Origin: Kitasatospora sp. MMS16-BH015
GTDB taxonomy: Bacteria; Actinomycetota; Actinomycetes; Streptomycetales; Streptomycetaceae
DNA length: 64,000 nt
Reading direction: 5' to 3'
Assembly (NCBI RefSeq): GCF_002943525.1
Contig: NZ_CP025394.1
Span: 7,393,001-7,457,000 of the forward strand
Shown: positions 1 to 8,408 of the stretch, piece after piece
Position numbering within the stretch: position 1 is the stretch's first letter
How the letters are laid out: each line of letters opens with the position of its first letter
The notes under the pieces: generated by a model
Database searches by the model: none
Told to the model about the DNA's origin: nothing
The model's input: only the letters and a program-made list of their open reading frames with translations
Position numbers and translations under genes: made by a program

Positions 1-918
1 AAGGACGCGTTCACCTCGCTGGTGCTCAACTTCGGTGACTGGCACACGAAGAACGGCGACCCGAACTCGCCGGCCGCCTCGCTGTGCAGCTTCCTGATGA
101 TGAACCACCAGTCCAACGGCTCGATCGGCCTGCTCACCCAGATCGACGCCGGGGTGCCCGGCGCCGACCAGGTGCTGGCCGACTTCCTGGCCTACGTCAC
201 CGCGGGCCTGCCCTCCTCCGCCGCCAAGCCCGCCACCGGGCCGATCGGCGAACTCGGCCCGATGCCGCACCTGTTCACGCCCCAGCGGCTGCCCTGGCTG
301 ACCTCGGTGAAGCTGCTCGGCACCAGCAACCCGACGCTGACCAGCCCCACCCTGCGCGGCCACCACAAGTCCGCGTACCTGCGCCGCAATCTCAGCGCGG
401 CCCAGGCGGCCACCCTGTACCGGCAGTTGACCCGCACCGACCACGTCAACCCGGCCTCGATGGTCGTGCTGCTCTCCTACGGCGGCAAGATCAACACGGT
501 CGGCTCGGCCGACACCGCCTCGGCGCAGCGCGATTCGGTCTACAAGGGCCTGTTCCAGAGCTTCTGGGCCGACTCGGCAGGCGACGCGGAGAACATCGAC
601 TGGGTGCGCTCGGTCTACGGCGAGGTCTTCGCCGACACCGGCGGCTACCCGGTGCCCGGGCCGGCGGCCGACGGCTGCTACATCAACTACCCGGACGCCG
701 ACATCACCGACGCGAAGGTGAACACCACCGGCGTGCCCTGGTACACCCTGTACTACAAGGGCAACTACCCGCGCCTGCAGAAGATCAAGGCGGCCTACGA
801 CCCCCGCGACACCTTCCGCCACTCGCAGTCGATCAGGCTCCCGGCCGGCACGCCCACGGTGAAGCCCACCGTCAAGCCCACGCCCAAGCCCTCGACCAGT
901 CCCGGAGGTACACCGTGA
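1..918 (+). CDS. Secreted-type FAD-linked oxidase, C-terminal part (BBE domain)
   Basis: The reading frame is open from base 1, so the N-terminus (flavin-binding part) lies outside the window; about 305 residues remain. The end of the protein carries the berberine-bridge-enzyme (BBE) signature: a GCYINYPDAD segment followed by a W..LYYKGNYPRLQKIKAAYDPRDTF block, typical of FAD-dependent oxidases of the berberine bridge/glucooligosaccharide oxidase group. A Lys-Pro-Thr/Ser-rich tail of about 25 residues follows, as in exported actinomycete proteins. The stop codon overlaps the GTG start of the next gene (GTGA), so the two are probably translationally coupled. The substrate cannot be told from this fragment. 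Confidence 0.85.
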   Translation, partial: KDAFTSLVLNFGDWHTKNGDPNSPAASLCSFLMMNHQSNGSIGLLTQIDAGVPGADQVLADFLAYVTAGLPSSAAKPATGPIGELGPMPHLFTPQRLPWLTSVKLLGTSNPTLTSPTLRGHHKSAYLRRNLSAAQAATLYRQLTRTDHVNPASMVVLLSYGGKINTVGSADTASAQRDSVYKGLFQSFWADSAGDAENIDWVRSVYGEVFADTGGYPVPGPAADGCYINYPDADITDAKVNTTGVPWYTLYYKGNYPRLQKIKAAYDPRDTFRHSQSIRLPAGTPTVKPTVKPTPKPSTSPGGTP

Positions 919-2375
919 CCAAGACCCCGGTGGCGGATCCCGCCCCCGCCCGCCCGGACGCCGCCGCGTCCGGGCGGGGCCGGGCCCCCGCCTTCGCGCT
1001 GCTCGCCACGGTGCAGTTCACGCTGATCCTCGCGATGAGCGTGCTCAATGTGGTGATGCCGGCGATCGAGGGCGAATTCGGCCTCTCCCGGGCCTCGTTG
1101 GCGCTGCTCGGTGCCTCGTACGCGATGTCCTTCAGCGGCCTGCTGCTGCTCGGCGGCCGGCTGGCCGACCTGTACGGCGCGCGCCGCACGCTGCTCCAGG
1201 GCACCGCCGTGTTCGGTGCCGCCTCGCTGGCGGCGGCGCTCGCCCCCGGGCTCTGGACGCTGCTGGCCGCCCGGTTCGTCCAGGGGGCCGGTGCGGCGCT
1301 CGCGGTGCCCGCGGCGATGGCCCTGGTCAGCGTGGTGCATCCCGAACCCGACCGGCACGCACGGGCGATGGCCTTCTGGGGCGGCCTGGCCGCCTCCGGC
1401 GGCACCGCCGGCATGGTGATCTCCGGGATCGTCGCCTCCTGGGATTCCTGGCGGCTGGCCTTCGCGCTGCCGATCGCGGTGGCCGCCGTCACCCTGGCCA
1501 CGGCCGGCCGGCTGCTGCCCGCCGGGCCCGCCCCGCGCGGCGGCGGGCGGCTGGACGTCTGGGGCGCCGTGCTGGTCACCGCCGGTATCGCGGCGCTCAG
1601 TTACGGTCTGGTGGAGGCCCCGGACCAGGGCTGGACGGCCCCCGCGCCGCTGGTCACCATCATCGGCGGCCTGGTGCTGCTGATCGCCTTCGGGCTGGTC
1701 GAGGCCCGGGTGCCGCAGCCGCTGCTGCCGCTCTCCTTCCTCGCCTCGCCGCGCCGGGCGGTGGCGCTGGTGGCCGTCTTCCTCGGCTCGGCCGGCATCA
1801 CCACCATCTTCTTCATGCTCGCGCTCTACTTCCAACAGGTGCGCGGGTACTCGGCCTTGGAGACCTCGGCGGTGTTCGTCCCGTTCGGCCTCACCCTGGT
1901 GCTGGTCGGCGGCCTCGGGGCCGGCCCGCTGATCGGCAGGTTCGGCCCGCGCCCGGTGCTGGTCGGCGGCCTGGCGGCGGCGGCGGTCGGGCTCGCGGTG
2001 CTGAGCACGCTCGGCACCGACTCGCCCTACCCGGGCCGGATGCTCGCCGGGCTGCTGATCTTCCCGGCCGGCGCGGTGCTGGTCTTCGCCGGCTCCACGG
2101 TGGCCGCCACCACCGACGTGCCGCCCGGACAGGCCGGCCTGGCCGGCTCGGTGGTGAACACCGCGCTGGAGGCCGGCCCCGCCGTCGGCCTCGCCGTGCT
2201 GGTCACCCTGGCGGCCGGCCGCACCAGCCGCTCGCTCACCCACGGCACCGGCCAACTCGCCGCCCAGACCGCCGGATACGGCTTCGCCTTCGCCGTCGCG
2301 GCGGTGGCCTTCGCGGTGGCCGCGGTCGCCGCCCTTCTACTGCTGCGCCCCACCCGGGTGCGGCACGATGGCTGA
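915..2375 (+). CDS. MFS drug-exporter-type transporter (DHA2-like)
   Basis: 486-residue integral membrane protein with many hydrophobic helices, fitting a 14-helix DHA2-type proton antiporter of the major facilitator superfamily. Visible MFS marks are the loop 2-3 motif GGRLADLYGARR near residue 85, and the QGAGAAL segment in helix 4. The start is the GTG at 915, preceded by GGAGG six bases upstream and overlapping the oxidase stop. The in-frame ORF extends further upstream but only as a shadow of the oxidase. Co-transcription with the oxidase and the following SDR gene is likely; export of a small molecule is inferred from family only. Confidence 0.85.
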   Translation: MTKTPVADPAPARPDAAASGRGRAPAFALLATVQFTLILAMSVLNVVMPAIEGEFGLSRASLALLGASYAMSFSGLLLLGGRLADLYGARRTLLQGTAVFGAASLAAALAPGLWTLLAARFVQGAGAALAVPAAMALVSVVHPEPDRHARAMAFWGGLAASGGTAGMVISGIVASWDSWRLAFALPIAVAAVTLATAGRLLPAGPAPRGGGRLDVWGAVLVTAGIAALSYGLVEAPDQGWTAPAPLVTIIGGLVLLIAFGLVEARVPQPLLPLSFLASPRRAVALVAVFLGSAGITTIFFMLALYFQQVRGYSALETSAVFVPFGLTLVLVGGLGAGPLIGRFGPRPVLVGGLAAAAVGLAVLSTLGTDSPYPGRMLAGLLIFPAGAVLVFAGSTVAATTDVPPGQAGLAGSVVNTALEAGPAVGLAVLVTLAAGRTSRSLTHGTGQLAAQTAGYGFAFAVAAVAFAVAAVAALLLLRPTRVRHDG

Positions 2376-2411
2376 CGCACAGTCATTCGACACACCAAGG
2401 AGCACGCACTG

Positions 2412-3173
2412 ATGAACGCCCGCTTCACCGACAAGATCGTCATCGTCACCGGCGCCGGCTCCGGCATCGGCCGGGCCAGCGCCCTCGCCTTCGCCCGCGA
2501 GGGTGCCTCGGTGGTGGTGGCCGGCTCCAGCCCGGAGCCGCTGGAGGAGACCGTGCGCTTGGTGAAGGAGCACGGCGGCACGGCCACCGCCGTGGTCGCC
2601 GACGTCACGGTGGCCCAGTCCATGACCGACCTGGTGCGCACCACCGTCGACACCTACGGCGGCCTGGACATCGCCCACAACAACGCCGGCGTCTTCGGCA
2701 AGCCGGCCCCGCTGGCCGACCTCGACCTCGCGGTCTGGCACACCTCGCTGGACGTCAACCTCACCGGCGTGCTGCACAGCATGCAGGCCGAGATCCGCCA
2801 CATGCGCGCCAACGGCGGCGGCGCCATCGTCAACACCGCCTCCAACATCGGCGCGCACGGCCGCCGCCCGGGCATGGCCGCCTATGCCACCTCCAAGGCC
2901 GCCGTCTCCACCCTCACCAAGGTCGCCGCCCTCGACCACATCAAGGACGGCGTCCGGATCAACGCGGTGAGCCCCGGCGCCACCGACACCAGCATGTCGC
3001 TGCGCCCCGGCGAGACCGACGCCGACCGCGCGGTGCGCCTGGCCGCCGCCGTCCCGATCGGCCGGGTCGCCGCCACCTCCGAGATCGTGGCCGCCGTCCT
3101 CTGGCTCGCCTCGGAGGACGCCGCCTTCGCGGTCGGCCACGACCTGGTCGTCGACGGCGGCGTCACCGCCTGA
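2412..3173 (+). CDS. SDR family oxidoreductase
   Basis: 253-residue classical short-chain dehydrogenase/reductase. Rossmann cofactor motif TGAGSGIG at residues 13-20, NNAG at 90-93, catalytic Ser at 144 and Y158-x3-K162 are all present, so it should be an active NAD(P)(H)-dependent enzyme. The C-terminus ends with the family's D-GG-T tail. An AAGGAG ribosome site lies just upstream of the ATG, and the gap to the MFS gene is 36 bases, so one operon (oxidase-MFS-SDR) is likely. Substrate unknown. Confidence 0.88.
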   Translation: MNARFTDKIVIVTGAGSGIGRASALAFAREGASVVVAGSSPEPLEETVRLVKEHGGTATAVVADVTVAQSMTDLVRTTVDTYGGLDIAHNNAGVFGKPAPLADLDLAVWHTSLDVNLTGVLHSMQAEIRHMRANGGGAIVNTASNIGAHGRRPGMAAYATSKAAVSTLTKVAALDHIKDGVRINAVSPGATDTSMSLRPGETDADRAVRLAAAVPIGRVAATSEIVAAVLWLASEDAAFAVGHDLVVDGGVTA

Positions 3174-3197
3174 GCCGAGGCCGCGGACGCCGCGGAC

Positions 3198-3238
3198 GCA
3201 GCGGGCCCGGCCGTCGATCCGACGGCCGGGCCCGCTGC
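3198..3238. terminator. Strong hairpin between convergent genes
   Basis: Perfect 18-bp inverted repeat (3198-3215 with 3221-3238) closing a 5-base loop. It sits between the SDR stop and the end of the oppositely oriented aldo-keto reductase, so it can act as a bidirectional transcription terminator. Confidence 0.8.
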
Positions 3239-3254
3239 GCACCGTCCGCGGTGC

Positions 3255-4247
3255 TCAGCCGCTCAGGGCGTCGATCTCCGCGAGCTCGGCCGCAGTGAGC
3301 GGGCCGGCCGCCAACGCGTCGAGGTTCTGGTCGAGTTGGGCCACGCTGCTGGCCCCGATGATGACCGAGACCACCCGCGGGTCGCGCAGCACCCAGGAGA
3401 GCGCCAGCTGGGCCAGCGACTGGCCGCGGCCCTCGGCGACCTTGGCCAGCGCGCGCAGGCGGGCCAGCTTCTCGGCGGTGAGGGCCTCCTCCTTGAGGAA
3501 GTGGCCCACCGACATCCGGGAGCCGGCCGGCACCTCACCCGAGAGGTAACGGTCCGTCAGGAGGCCCTGGGCGAGCGGGGAGTAGGCGATCAGCGAGGTC
3601 TGGGTCTCGCCCACGGCCTCCAGCACGCCCTCCCGCTCCACGCCCCGGTCCAGGATCGAGTACCGAGCCTGGTTGAGCAGCACCGGCGTGCCCAGCTCGC
3701 GCAGCAGCGCGACGGCCTCCCGGTGCTGCTGCGCCGGGTAGTTGGAGATGCCCGCGTAGAGCGCCCGGCCCGAGCGGACGGCCTGGTCGAGCGCGCCCAT
3801 GGTCTCCTCCAGGGGTGTCTCGGGGTCGTACCGGTGCGAGTAGAAGACGTCCACGTACTCCAGGCCCATCCGGCCCAGCGACTGGTCAAGGCTGGCCAGC
3901 AGGTACTTGCGGGAGCCGCCGTCCCCGTACGGGCCGGGCCACATGTCGTAGCCGGCCTTGGAGGCGATGAACAGCTCGTCCCGGTACGGGCGGAAGTCCA
4001 GGCCGTACAGGGTGCCGAAGTTGCGCTCGGCACTGCCGTACGGCGGCCCGTAGTTGTTGGCCAGGTCGAAGTGGGTGACACCCCGGTCGAAGGCCCGGCG
4101 CAGCACGGCGCGCTGCACCTCCAGCGGCTGGGTGTCGCCGAAGTTGTGCCAGAGGCCGAGCGAGACGGCGGGCAGCTGCACGCCGCTGCGCCCGGCGCGG
4201 CGGTAGGTCATGGCGGAGTAGCGGTCGTCGGCGGCGAGGTACGTCAT
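3255..4247 (-). CDS. Aldo/keto reductase, YghZ/Gpr type
   Basis: 330-residue aldo/keto reductase related to E. coli YghZ (L-glyceraldehyde-3-phosphate reductase). The opening residues (M-x-YLA..ERY-like, then SLGLWHNFGD) align with the YghZ N-terminus, which fixes the start at the ATG at 4247; an in-frame ATG nine bases earlier lies inside the terminator hairpin of the preceding gene and is unlikely. The AKR catalytic tetrad is visible as D61, Y66, K97 and H138. A cytosolic NADPH-dependent reductase of aldehydes, perhaps methylglyoxal-like, is expected from the family; the true substrate is not shown. Confidence 0.88.
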   Translation of the reverse strand: MTYLAADDRYSAMTYRRAGRSGVQLPAVSLGLWHNFGDTQPLEVQRAVLRRAFDRGVTHFDLANNYGPPYGSAERNFGTLYGLDFRPYRDELFIASKAGYDMWPGPYGDGGSRKYLLASLDQSLGRMGLEYVDVFYSHRYDPETPLEETMGALDQAVRSGRALYAGISNYPAQQHREAVALLRELGTPVLLNQARYSILDRGVEREGVLEAVGETQTSLIAYSPLAQGLLTDRYLSGEVPAGSRMSVGHFLKEEALTAEKLARLRALAKVAEGRGQSLAQLALSWVLRDPRVVSVIIGASSVAQLDQNLDALAAGPLTAAELAEIDALSG

Positions 4248-4251
4248 ACCC

Positions 4252-4300
4252 CGCATCCTGCCAGGTGGCGCGGGCTCACCGCGCCACCTGGCAGGATGCG
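4252..4300 (-). terminator. 21-bp perfect hairpin downstream of the acyl-CoA oxidase-like gene
   Basis: Inverted repeat 4252-4272 with 4280-4300, perfect over 21 bp with a 7-base loop. It begins immediately after the stop codon of the acyl-CoA oxidase-like gene (minus strand) and ends five bases before the start codon chosen for the aldo-keto reductase. It probably terminates transcription from upstream and also covers the 5' leader of the downstream gene. Confidence 0.75.
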
Positions 4301-4301
4301 G

Positions 4302-6158
4302 TCAGTGCCAGTGGCCCTCCGGGTCGTCGTAGGCCCCGGTGTAGTCGGTGCGGGCGATCGGGTGGTCGGCGAGCAGCTCGGTCGGGAGGTCGAAGGCGGC
4401 GGTGAGTGGCATGGCCTGGGCGGCGAGGCGCTCGGTGAGGCCGTCGATCAGGACGGGCAGGTCGAGCACCTGCTCCGGGGTCAGCCGGCCGAGGGCCAGC
4501 AGGTCACCGCTCTGCTCGGCGATCCGCTGGAGGGCGAAGAGCCGCAGCAGCTCGCGCAGCGGCTCGGCGGCCCGGCCGGAGTCGTCCGCCACGTCGTCCG
4601 CGGCGGCGTCGGCCTCCGCGGCGCGGGCGAGTTCGCGGGCGGCGAGGAGTTGGGCGTGCGCCTCGACCAGGCGCAGGGCCGGGGTGACGGCGTGGTTCCA
4701 GCGGGCCAGCGGGTCGCCGGAGGGGCCCTGGCGCAGGCGGGTGCGGGCGCGGGTGAGCCAGAGGTGCTCGACGGCGGCCAGCAGGTCGAGCAGGGTGGCT
4801 GGATCCGACAGGTCGCGCCCGGCGGTGGCGGGCGGCTCCTCGGGGGTGTGCTGGAAGAGGAGTTCGGCCCCGGCCTTGGCCCAGATCACCAGGTTGTCGC
4901 CCTCGGCGGTGATCGTCCCTTCCAGGTCGGTGACGAGCCCGGCCACTCCGTTGACCGCCAGCAGCCCCTGCGCCCCGCAGCGTTCGCGGCACTCGGTGCC
5001 AATCGCCCGGGCTTGCCAGGTGATCCAGCCCTTGGCCACGGCGGTCAGCCGTTCGGCCGTGGCGGCCGCCGCCGGGTCGCCCGCCGGGCGCTCGGCCCAG
5101 CCGCGCAGCACCGAGCGGTGCAGCAGGGTCATCGCGTACGTGGTGGCGAGCGCGCCGACCAGCGGGGCGTAGTGGCTGCGGTGGGCGAAGACCGGCAGCC
5201 GGTGGCCCGGGGTCGAGCCGCTCACCTGGCGGGTGTGGCCGTAGCGGACGGCGATGGTGAGCGCCTTGCGGGTGGCGCCCAGTGCGGCGGCGCTCATGCA
5301 GAGCTTGCCGGTGGTGACCCGGCCGATCGCCGCGAGGAAGCGTTTCCGCTTGTTGCCGAGGGTGCTGGTCAGCGTGCCGTCGGGGGCCAGTCGGCCGTGC
5401 TCGCCGGTGAGCAGTGCGGAGAGCGGCAGCACCACCCGGTCGAAGGAGGTCAGGCAGTGGTCCACCGGGCTGCCGACCCGCTCGGGCAGCGGCCGCACCC
5501 GTACGCCCGGCAGGGTGGCGGTGCCGTCGGTGAGCGGGGTGAGGAAGAGGAAGACGCCGTGGTCGGTGCCGCCGACCAGCAGCCGGGCCGCCACCACGGC
5601 GCTCTTGGGGCCGCCGTTGAGGCTGGTGTTGGGCATGAACTTCTGCGCGCCGGAGCGGGGGGTGTGCAGCAGGAAGGTGCGGTCCTCGGGCCGGTAGGTG
5701 GCCGTGGTCTCCAGGGCGGCGGCGTCGTTGCCGTGTTCGAGCTCGGTGCAGAGGAAGGTGCCGGTGCGGCGTAACTCGGTGTACTCCGTCAGGTCGCGAC
5801 CGCCGTCGTGGTCCACCAGGCTCCCGAGGAAGAGGTTGTAGTGGATGCCGGCCACCGTGGTCAGCCCGCCGTCCACCAGGGCCGTCCACTCGTGCAGCGC
5901 GGCCAGGGCCACCGGGTCGGCGGCCAGCCGCTCGCCGTCCTCGGTGGCCTCGGCGATCAGGCGAAGGCGCTGGTAGGAGAGGTCGAGGCGGTCGGCGCGG
6001 GCGAGTTCGGCCTGCTGTCGGAAGGGGGGCGTGCTGACGAGCTTGCGCCAGCGCTCGTGGTGGTGCGCGGCGTCCTCACCGTAGAGCACCCGGGTCAGGG
6101 CTCGGACGGTCAGGTCGGACGTCTCGGAGATCTCGGGGATCTTGGTTTCAGTGATCAT
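4302..6158 (-). CDS. Acyl-CoA oxidase/dehydrogenase family flavoenzyme
   Basis: 618-residue protein of the acyl-CoA oxidase branch. The segment TGTFLCTELEHGND (about residues 132-145) followed by LETTATY is the ACOX FAD/substrate signature, and FLLHTP...AQKFMPN follows as in ACOX enzymes. The start is the ATG at 6158; the ORF continues upstream only as an antisense shadow of the divergent TetR gene. It would oxidise acyl-CoA thioesters to 2-enoyl-CoA, in fatty-acid or polyketide-like metabolism. The C-terminal 150 residues are Ala/Arg/Glu-rich helices. It is transcribed divergently from a TetR gene with a palindrome between them, so TetR control is likely. Confidence 0.8.
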   Translation of the reverse strand: MITETKIPEISETSDLTVRALTRVLYGEDAAHHHERWRKLVSTPPFRQQAELARADRLDLSYQRLRLIAEATEDGERLAADPVALAALHEWTALVDGGLTTVAGIHYNLFLGSLVDHDGGRDLTEYTELRRTGTFLCTELEHGNDAAALETTATYRPEDRTFLLHTPRSGAQKFMPNTSLNGGPKSAVVAARLLVGGTDHGVFLFLTPLTDGTATLPGVRVRPLPERVGSPVDHCLTSFDRVVLPLSALLTGEHGRLAPDGTLTSTLGNKRKRFLAAIGRVTTGKLCMSAAALGATRKALTIAVRYGHTRQVSGSTPGHRLPVFAHRSHYAPLVGALATTYAMTLLHRSVLRGWAERPAGDPAAAATAERLTAVAKGWITWQARAIGTECRERCGAQGLLAVNGVAGLVTDLEGTITAEGDNLVIWAKAGAELLFQHTPEEPPATAGRDLSDPATLLDLLAAVEHLWLTRARTRLRQGPSGDPLARWNHAVTPALRLVEAHAQLLAARELARAAEADAAADDVADDSGRAAEPLRELLRLFALQRIAEQSGDLLALGRLTPEQVLDLPVLIDGLTERLAAQAMPLTAAFDLPTELLADHPIARTDYTGAYDDPEGHWH

Positions 6159-6241
6159 GACGGCGTCAACGACACCGAGTGCCACCTGGATATCACCGAT
6201 TCCGGACAGATTTTCGGCCACGCGGCCGGGCGGTCGAATTC

Positions 6242-6261
6242 TGTACCTACTGGTATGTACA
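6242..6261. promoter_or_regulatory. Candidate TetR operator between divergent genes
   Basis: Twenty-base imperfect palindrome: TGTACCTA, 4-base spacer CTGG, TATGTACA (7 of 8 arm positions match). It lies directly before the TetR start and upstream of the acyl-CoA oxidase-like gene. A possible -10 (TACAGT, 6258-6263) ends 6 bases before the ATG at 6270, which would give a leaderless TetR mRNA overlapped by the operator. Confidence 0.5.
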
Positions 6262-6269
6262 GTGTGATC

Positions 6270-6827
6270 ATGGGAACGACGCAGGACCTTCTGATCGAGA
6301 GCACCCAGCAGCTGCTCTGGGAGCGCGGGTACGTCGGCACCAGCCCCAAGGCGATCCAGCAGGCCGCCGGGGTCGGCCAGGGCAGCATGTACCACCACTT
6401 CTCCGGCAAGCCCGAGTTGGCCGCCGCCGCGCTCCGGCGCAGCGCCGAGCAGCAGCGCACCGAGGCCGCCGCCCTGCTTGCCGAGGGCGGCACCGCCACC
6501 GAGCGGATCTCCGCTTACCTGCTGCGCGAGCGCGACGTGCTGGCCGGCTGCCGGATCGGCCGGATGGCCCAGGACCCGGAGGTGGTGGCCGACGACCGGC
6601 TGCGCGCACCGGTCGCCGAGACCTTCGCCTGGCTGCGCGAGCAGCTGGCCGTCGTGATCGCCGAGGGCCAGGCGAGCGGCGAGTTCCGCACCGGGCCCGC
6701 CCCGGCCGACGCGGCGGCGGCCCTGATCGCCCTGGTCCAGGGCGGCCACGTGCTGGCCCGTGCGGCGGCCGAGCCGGAGCCGTTCGAGGCGGCGGTCCGG
6801 GCGGGGCTGGCCCTGCTCCTCGCCTGA
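6270..6827 (+). CDS. TetR/AcrR family transcriptional regulator
   Basis: 185-residue TetR-type repressor. The N-terminal helix-turn-helix is clear (ERGYVGTSPKAIQQAAGVGQGSMYHHF), and the C-terminal ligand domain is Ala-rich and helical. An alternative in-frame ATG at 6255 lies within the palindromic operator, so 6270 is preferred. The gene is divergent from the acyl-CoA oxidase-like gene and precedes a carboxymuconolactone-decarboxylase-like gene by 52 bases; it may control both directions. Ligand unknown. Confidence 0.85.
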   Translation: MGTTQDLLIESTQQLLWERGYVGTSPKAIQQAAGVGQGSMYHHFSGKPELAAAALRRSAEQQRTEAAALLAEGGTATERISAYLLRERDVLAGCRIGRMAQDPEVVADDRLRAPVAETFAWLREQLAVVIAEGQASGEFRTGPAPADAAAALIALVQGGHVLARAAAEPEPFEAAVRAGLALLLA

Positions 6828-6879
6828 CGTCGGCGCGCTCCACCCGAACACCACCACCATCACCACGGGGGACAACACC

Positions 6880-7284
6880 ATGGACGACCTCACCCCGGCC
6901 GTGCTCGACCGCGCGGCCGGCTACCGACTCCTCGACGAGCTGCAGGACGAGGCCACCCAGCGGGCCTCGCTGCCCGGGCTGGAGAAGCTCGCGCCGGGCT
7001 TCGCGGACTGGGTGGTCACCAGCCTGTTCGGCGGCACCTACCAGCGGGCCGGCCTGGAGCTGAGGGACCGCCAGCTGCTCAACCTCGCCGCGCTCGCCAC
7101 CCTCGGCGGGGTCGACCCGCAGCTGACCGGGCACGTGCGCAGCAGCCTGCGGGTCGGCCTGACGCCGGAGCAGATCATCGAGGTCTTCGTCCACCTCGCG
7201 CCGTACATCGGCACCCCGAAGGCACTGGCCGGCCTGCGCGTGGCCGCCGCCGCCCTCGCCGAGGCGGGGGAGGAGCGGCGATGA
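6880..7284 (+). CDS. Carboxymuconolactone decarboxylase (CMD) family protein
   Basis: 134-residue small all-helical protein of the CMD superfamily. The core LRDRQLLNLAALATLGG...L..H...SLRVGLTPEQIIEVFVHLAPYIGTPKAL matches PcaC-like CMD proteins. It lacks the CxxC of AhpD-type peroxidases, so it should not be a thiol peroxidase. Its stop overlaps the start of the next gene (ATGA), indicating translational coupling with the phosphotriesterase-like enzyme; the pair may open and decarboxylate a lactone ring, which is inference. Confidence 0.82.
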   Translation: MDDLTPAVLDRAAGYRLLDELQDEATQRASLPGLEKLAPGFADWVVTSLFGGTYQRAGLELRDRQLLNLAALATLGGVDPQLTGHVRSSLRVGLTPEQIIEVFVHLAPYIGTPKALAGLRVAAAALAEAGEERR

Positions 7285-8225
7285 GCCTCACCGACCAGAG
7301 CCACCCCGCGACCGTCCGGACGGTGCTCGGGGAGCTCGACCCGGCCGAGCTCGGGGTCTGCGACGCGCACGACCACCTCTTCCTGCGCAGCCCCCTGCTG
7401 GCCGGCCAGGAGCTGGCTGATCCGGCGGCGGCGGAGCGCGAGCTGCGGGCCTTCGCCGCCCTAGGCGGGCGGGCGCTGGTGCAGTGGACGCCGTACGGGA
7501 TGGGGCGCCGGCGCGGGGAGTTGGTGCGGCTGGCGCGGGCCACCGGGGTGCACCTGGTGGGGGCGACGGGGCTGCACCAGGCGCGGCACTACGAGCCGGA
7601 GTGGCTGCGCTCGCTCGACCTGGCGGAGCTGTTCGTGGCGGACCTGACGGCGGCGCAGGCCCCGGCGGGGCTGATCAAGACGGCGGGGGAGTACCACGGG
7701 CTCGGCGGGCACGCGCGGTGGGTGATGACGGCGGCGGCCGAGGCGCACCACGCCACCGGAGCGCCGATCGCCGTGCACCACGAGCTCGGGACGGGGCCGC
7801 TGCAGGTGCTGGAGCTGCTCTGCGGCGAGCTCGGGGTGCCGCCGCGGTCGGTGCTGCTGGGCCACCTCAACCGCTTCCCGGACGCCCGCCTGCACCGGAA
7901 GGCCGCCGAGTCGGGGGCCTACGTGGTGCTGGACGGCCCCTCCCGGGCCCACCACGCGACGGACCACCACCTCTTCGACACCGTGGCCGACCTGATCGAA
8001 TCCGGCCACGCCGACCAGCTGCTCTTCGGCGGCGACACCACCACGGCCGCCGCCCTGGCCGAGGTCGGCCCGACCCACCTGGTGTCCGCCCTCCGCCCGC
8101 GCCTGGCCGCCGAGTTCGGCGAGGAGCTGGCCCACCGCGTCTTCACCACCAACCCGGCCCGCGCCTTCGCCGCCCGCTGGCGCCTGCCGCTCCGCGCCGC
8201 AGCGGAGAGCCCCGACCGGCCCTGA
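7281..8225 (+). CDS. Phosphotriesterase-family metallohydrolase (lactonase-like)
   Basis: 314-residue TIM-barrel amidohydrolase of the phosphotriesterase group. The metal ligands can be placed: H30-x-H32 in the CDAHDH motif, the bridging carboxylated lysine at about K133 (GLIKTAGEY), H166/H167, H195 (LLGHLNRF) and D252 (FGGDTTTA). Members hydrolyse lactones or phosphotriesters. It overlaps the CMD gene by four bases, suggesting a joint role in degrading a cyclic ester. No signal peptide is seen, so it is cytosolic. Confidence 0.8.
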   Translation: MSLTDQSHPATVRTVLGELDPAELGVCDAHDHLFLRSPLLAGQELADPAAAERELRAFAALGGRALVQWTPYGMGRRRGELVRLARATGVHLVGATGLHQARHYEPEWLRSLDLAELFVADLTAAQAPAGLIKTAGEYHGLGGHARWVMTAAAEAHHATGAPIAVHHELGTGPLQVLELLCGELGVPPRSVLLGHLNRFPDARLHRKAAESGAYVVLDGPSRAHHATDHHLFDTVADLIESGHADQLLFGGDTTTAAALAEVGPTHLVSALRPRLAAEFGEELAHRVFTTNPARAFAARWRLPLRAAAESPDRP

Positions 8226-8408
8226 CCTCCCAGGGATTTCCCCGAGACCTGGGTGACGAGTCGTGAGACTCCGGTCGTAGAGCGGCTGGTCGGCGTACGC
8301 CGGAAGTCGGACCGTCAGTCCGTCCCCGCGTCGTACAGGGTGCGGGGTGGGCGGATCGGAGACTGGAGGCAATCCCGGACCCGACCATCCTGCCCCGGAG
8401 GGCCTGCC

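Noticed and set aside
795-2255. Very long minus-strand frame opposite the MFS gene
   Set aside because: Low-complexity Gly/Arg/Gln translation typical of the antisense of high-GC genes; the plus strand has clear MFS motifs.
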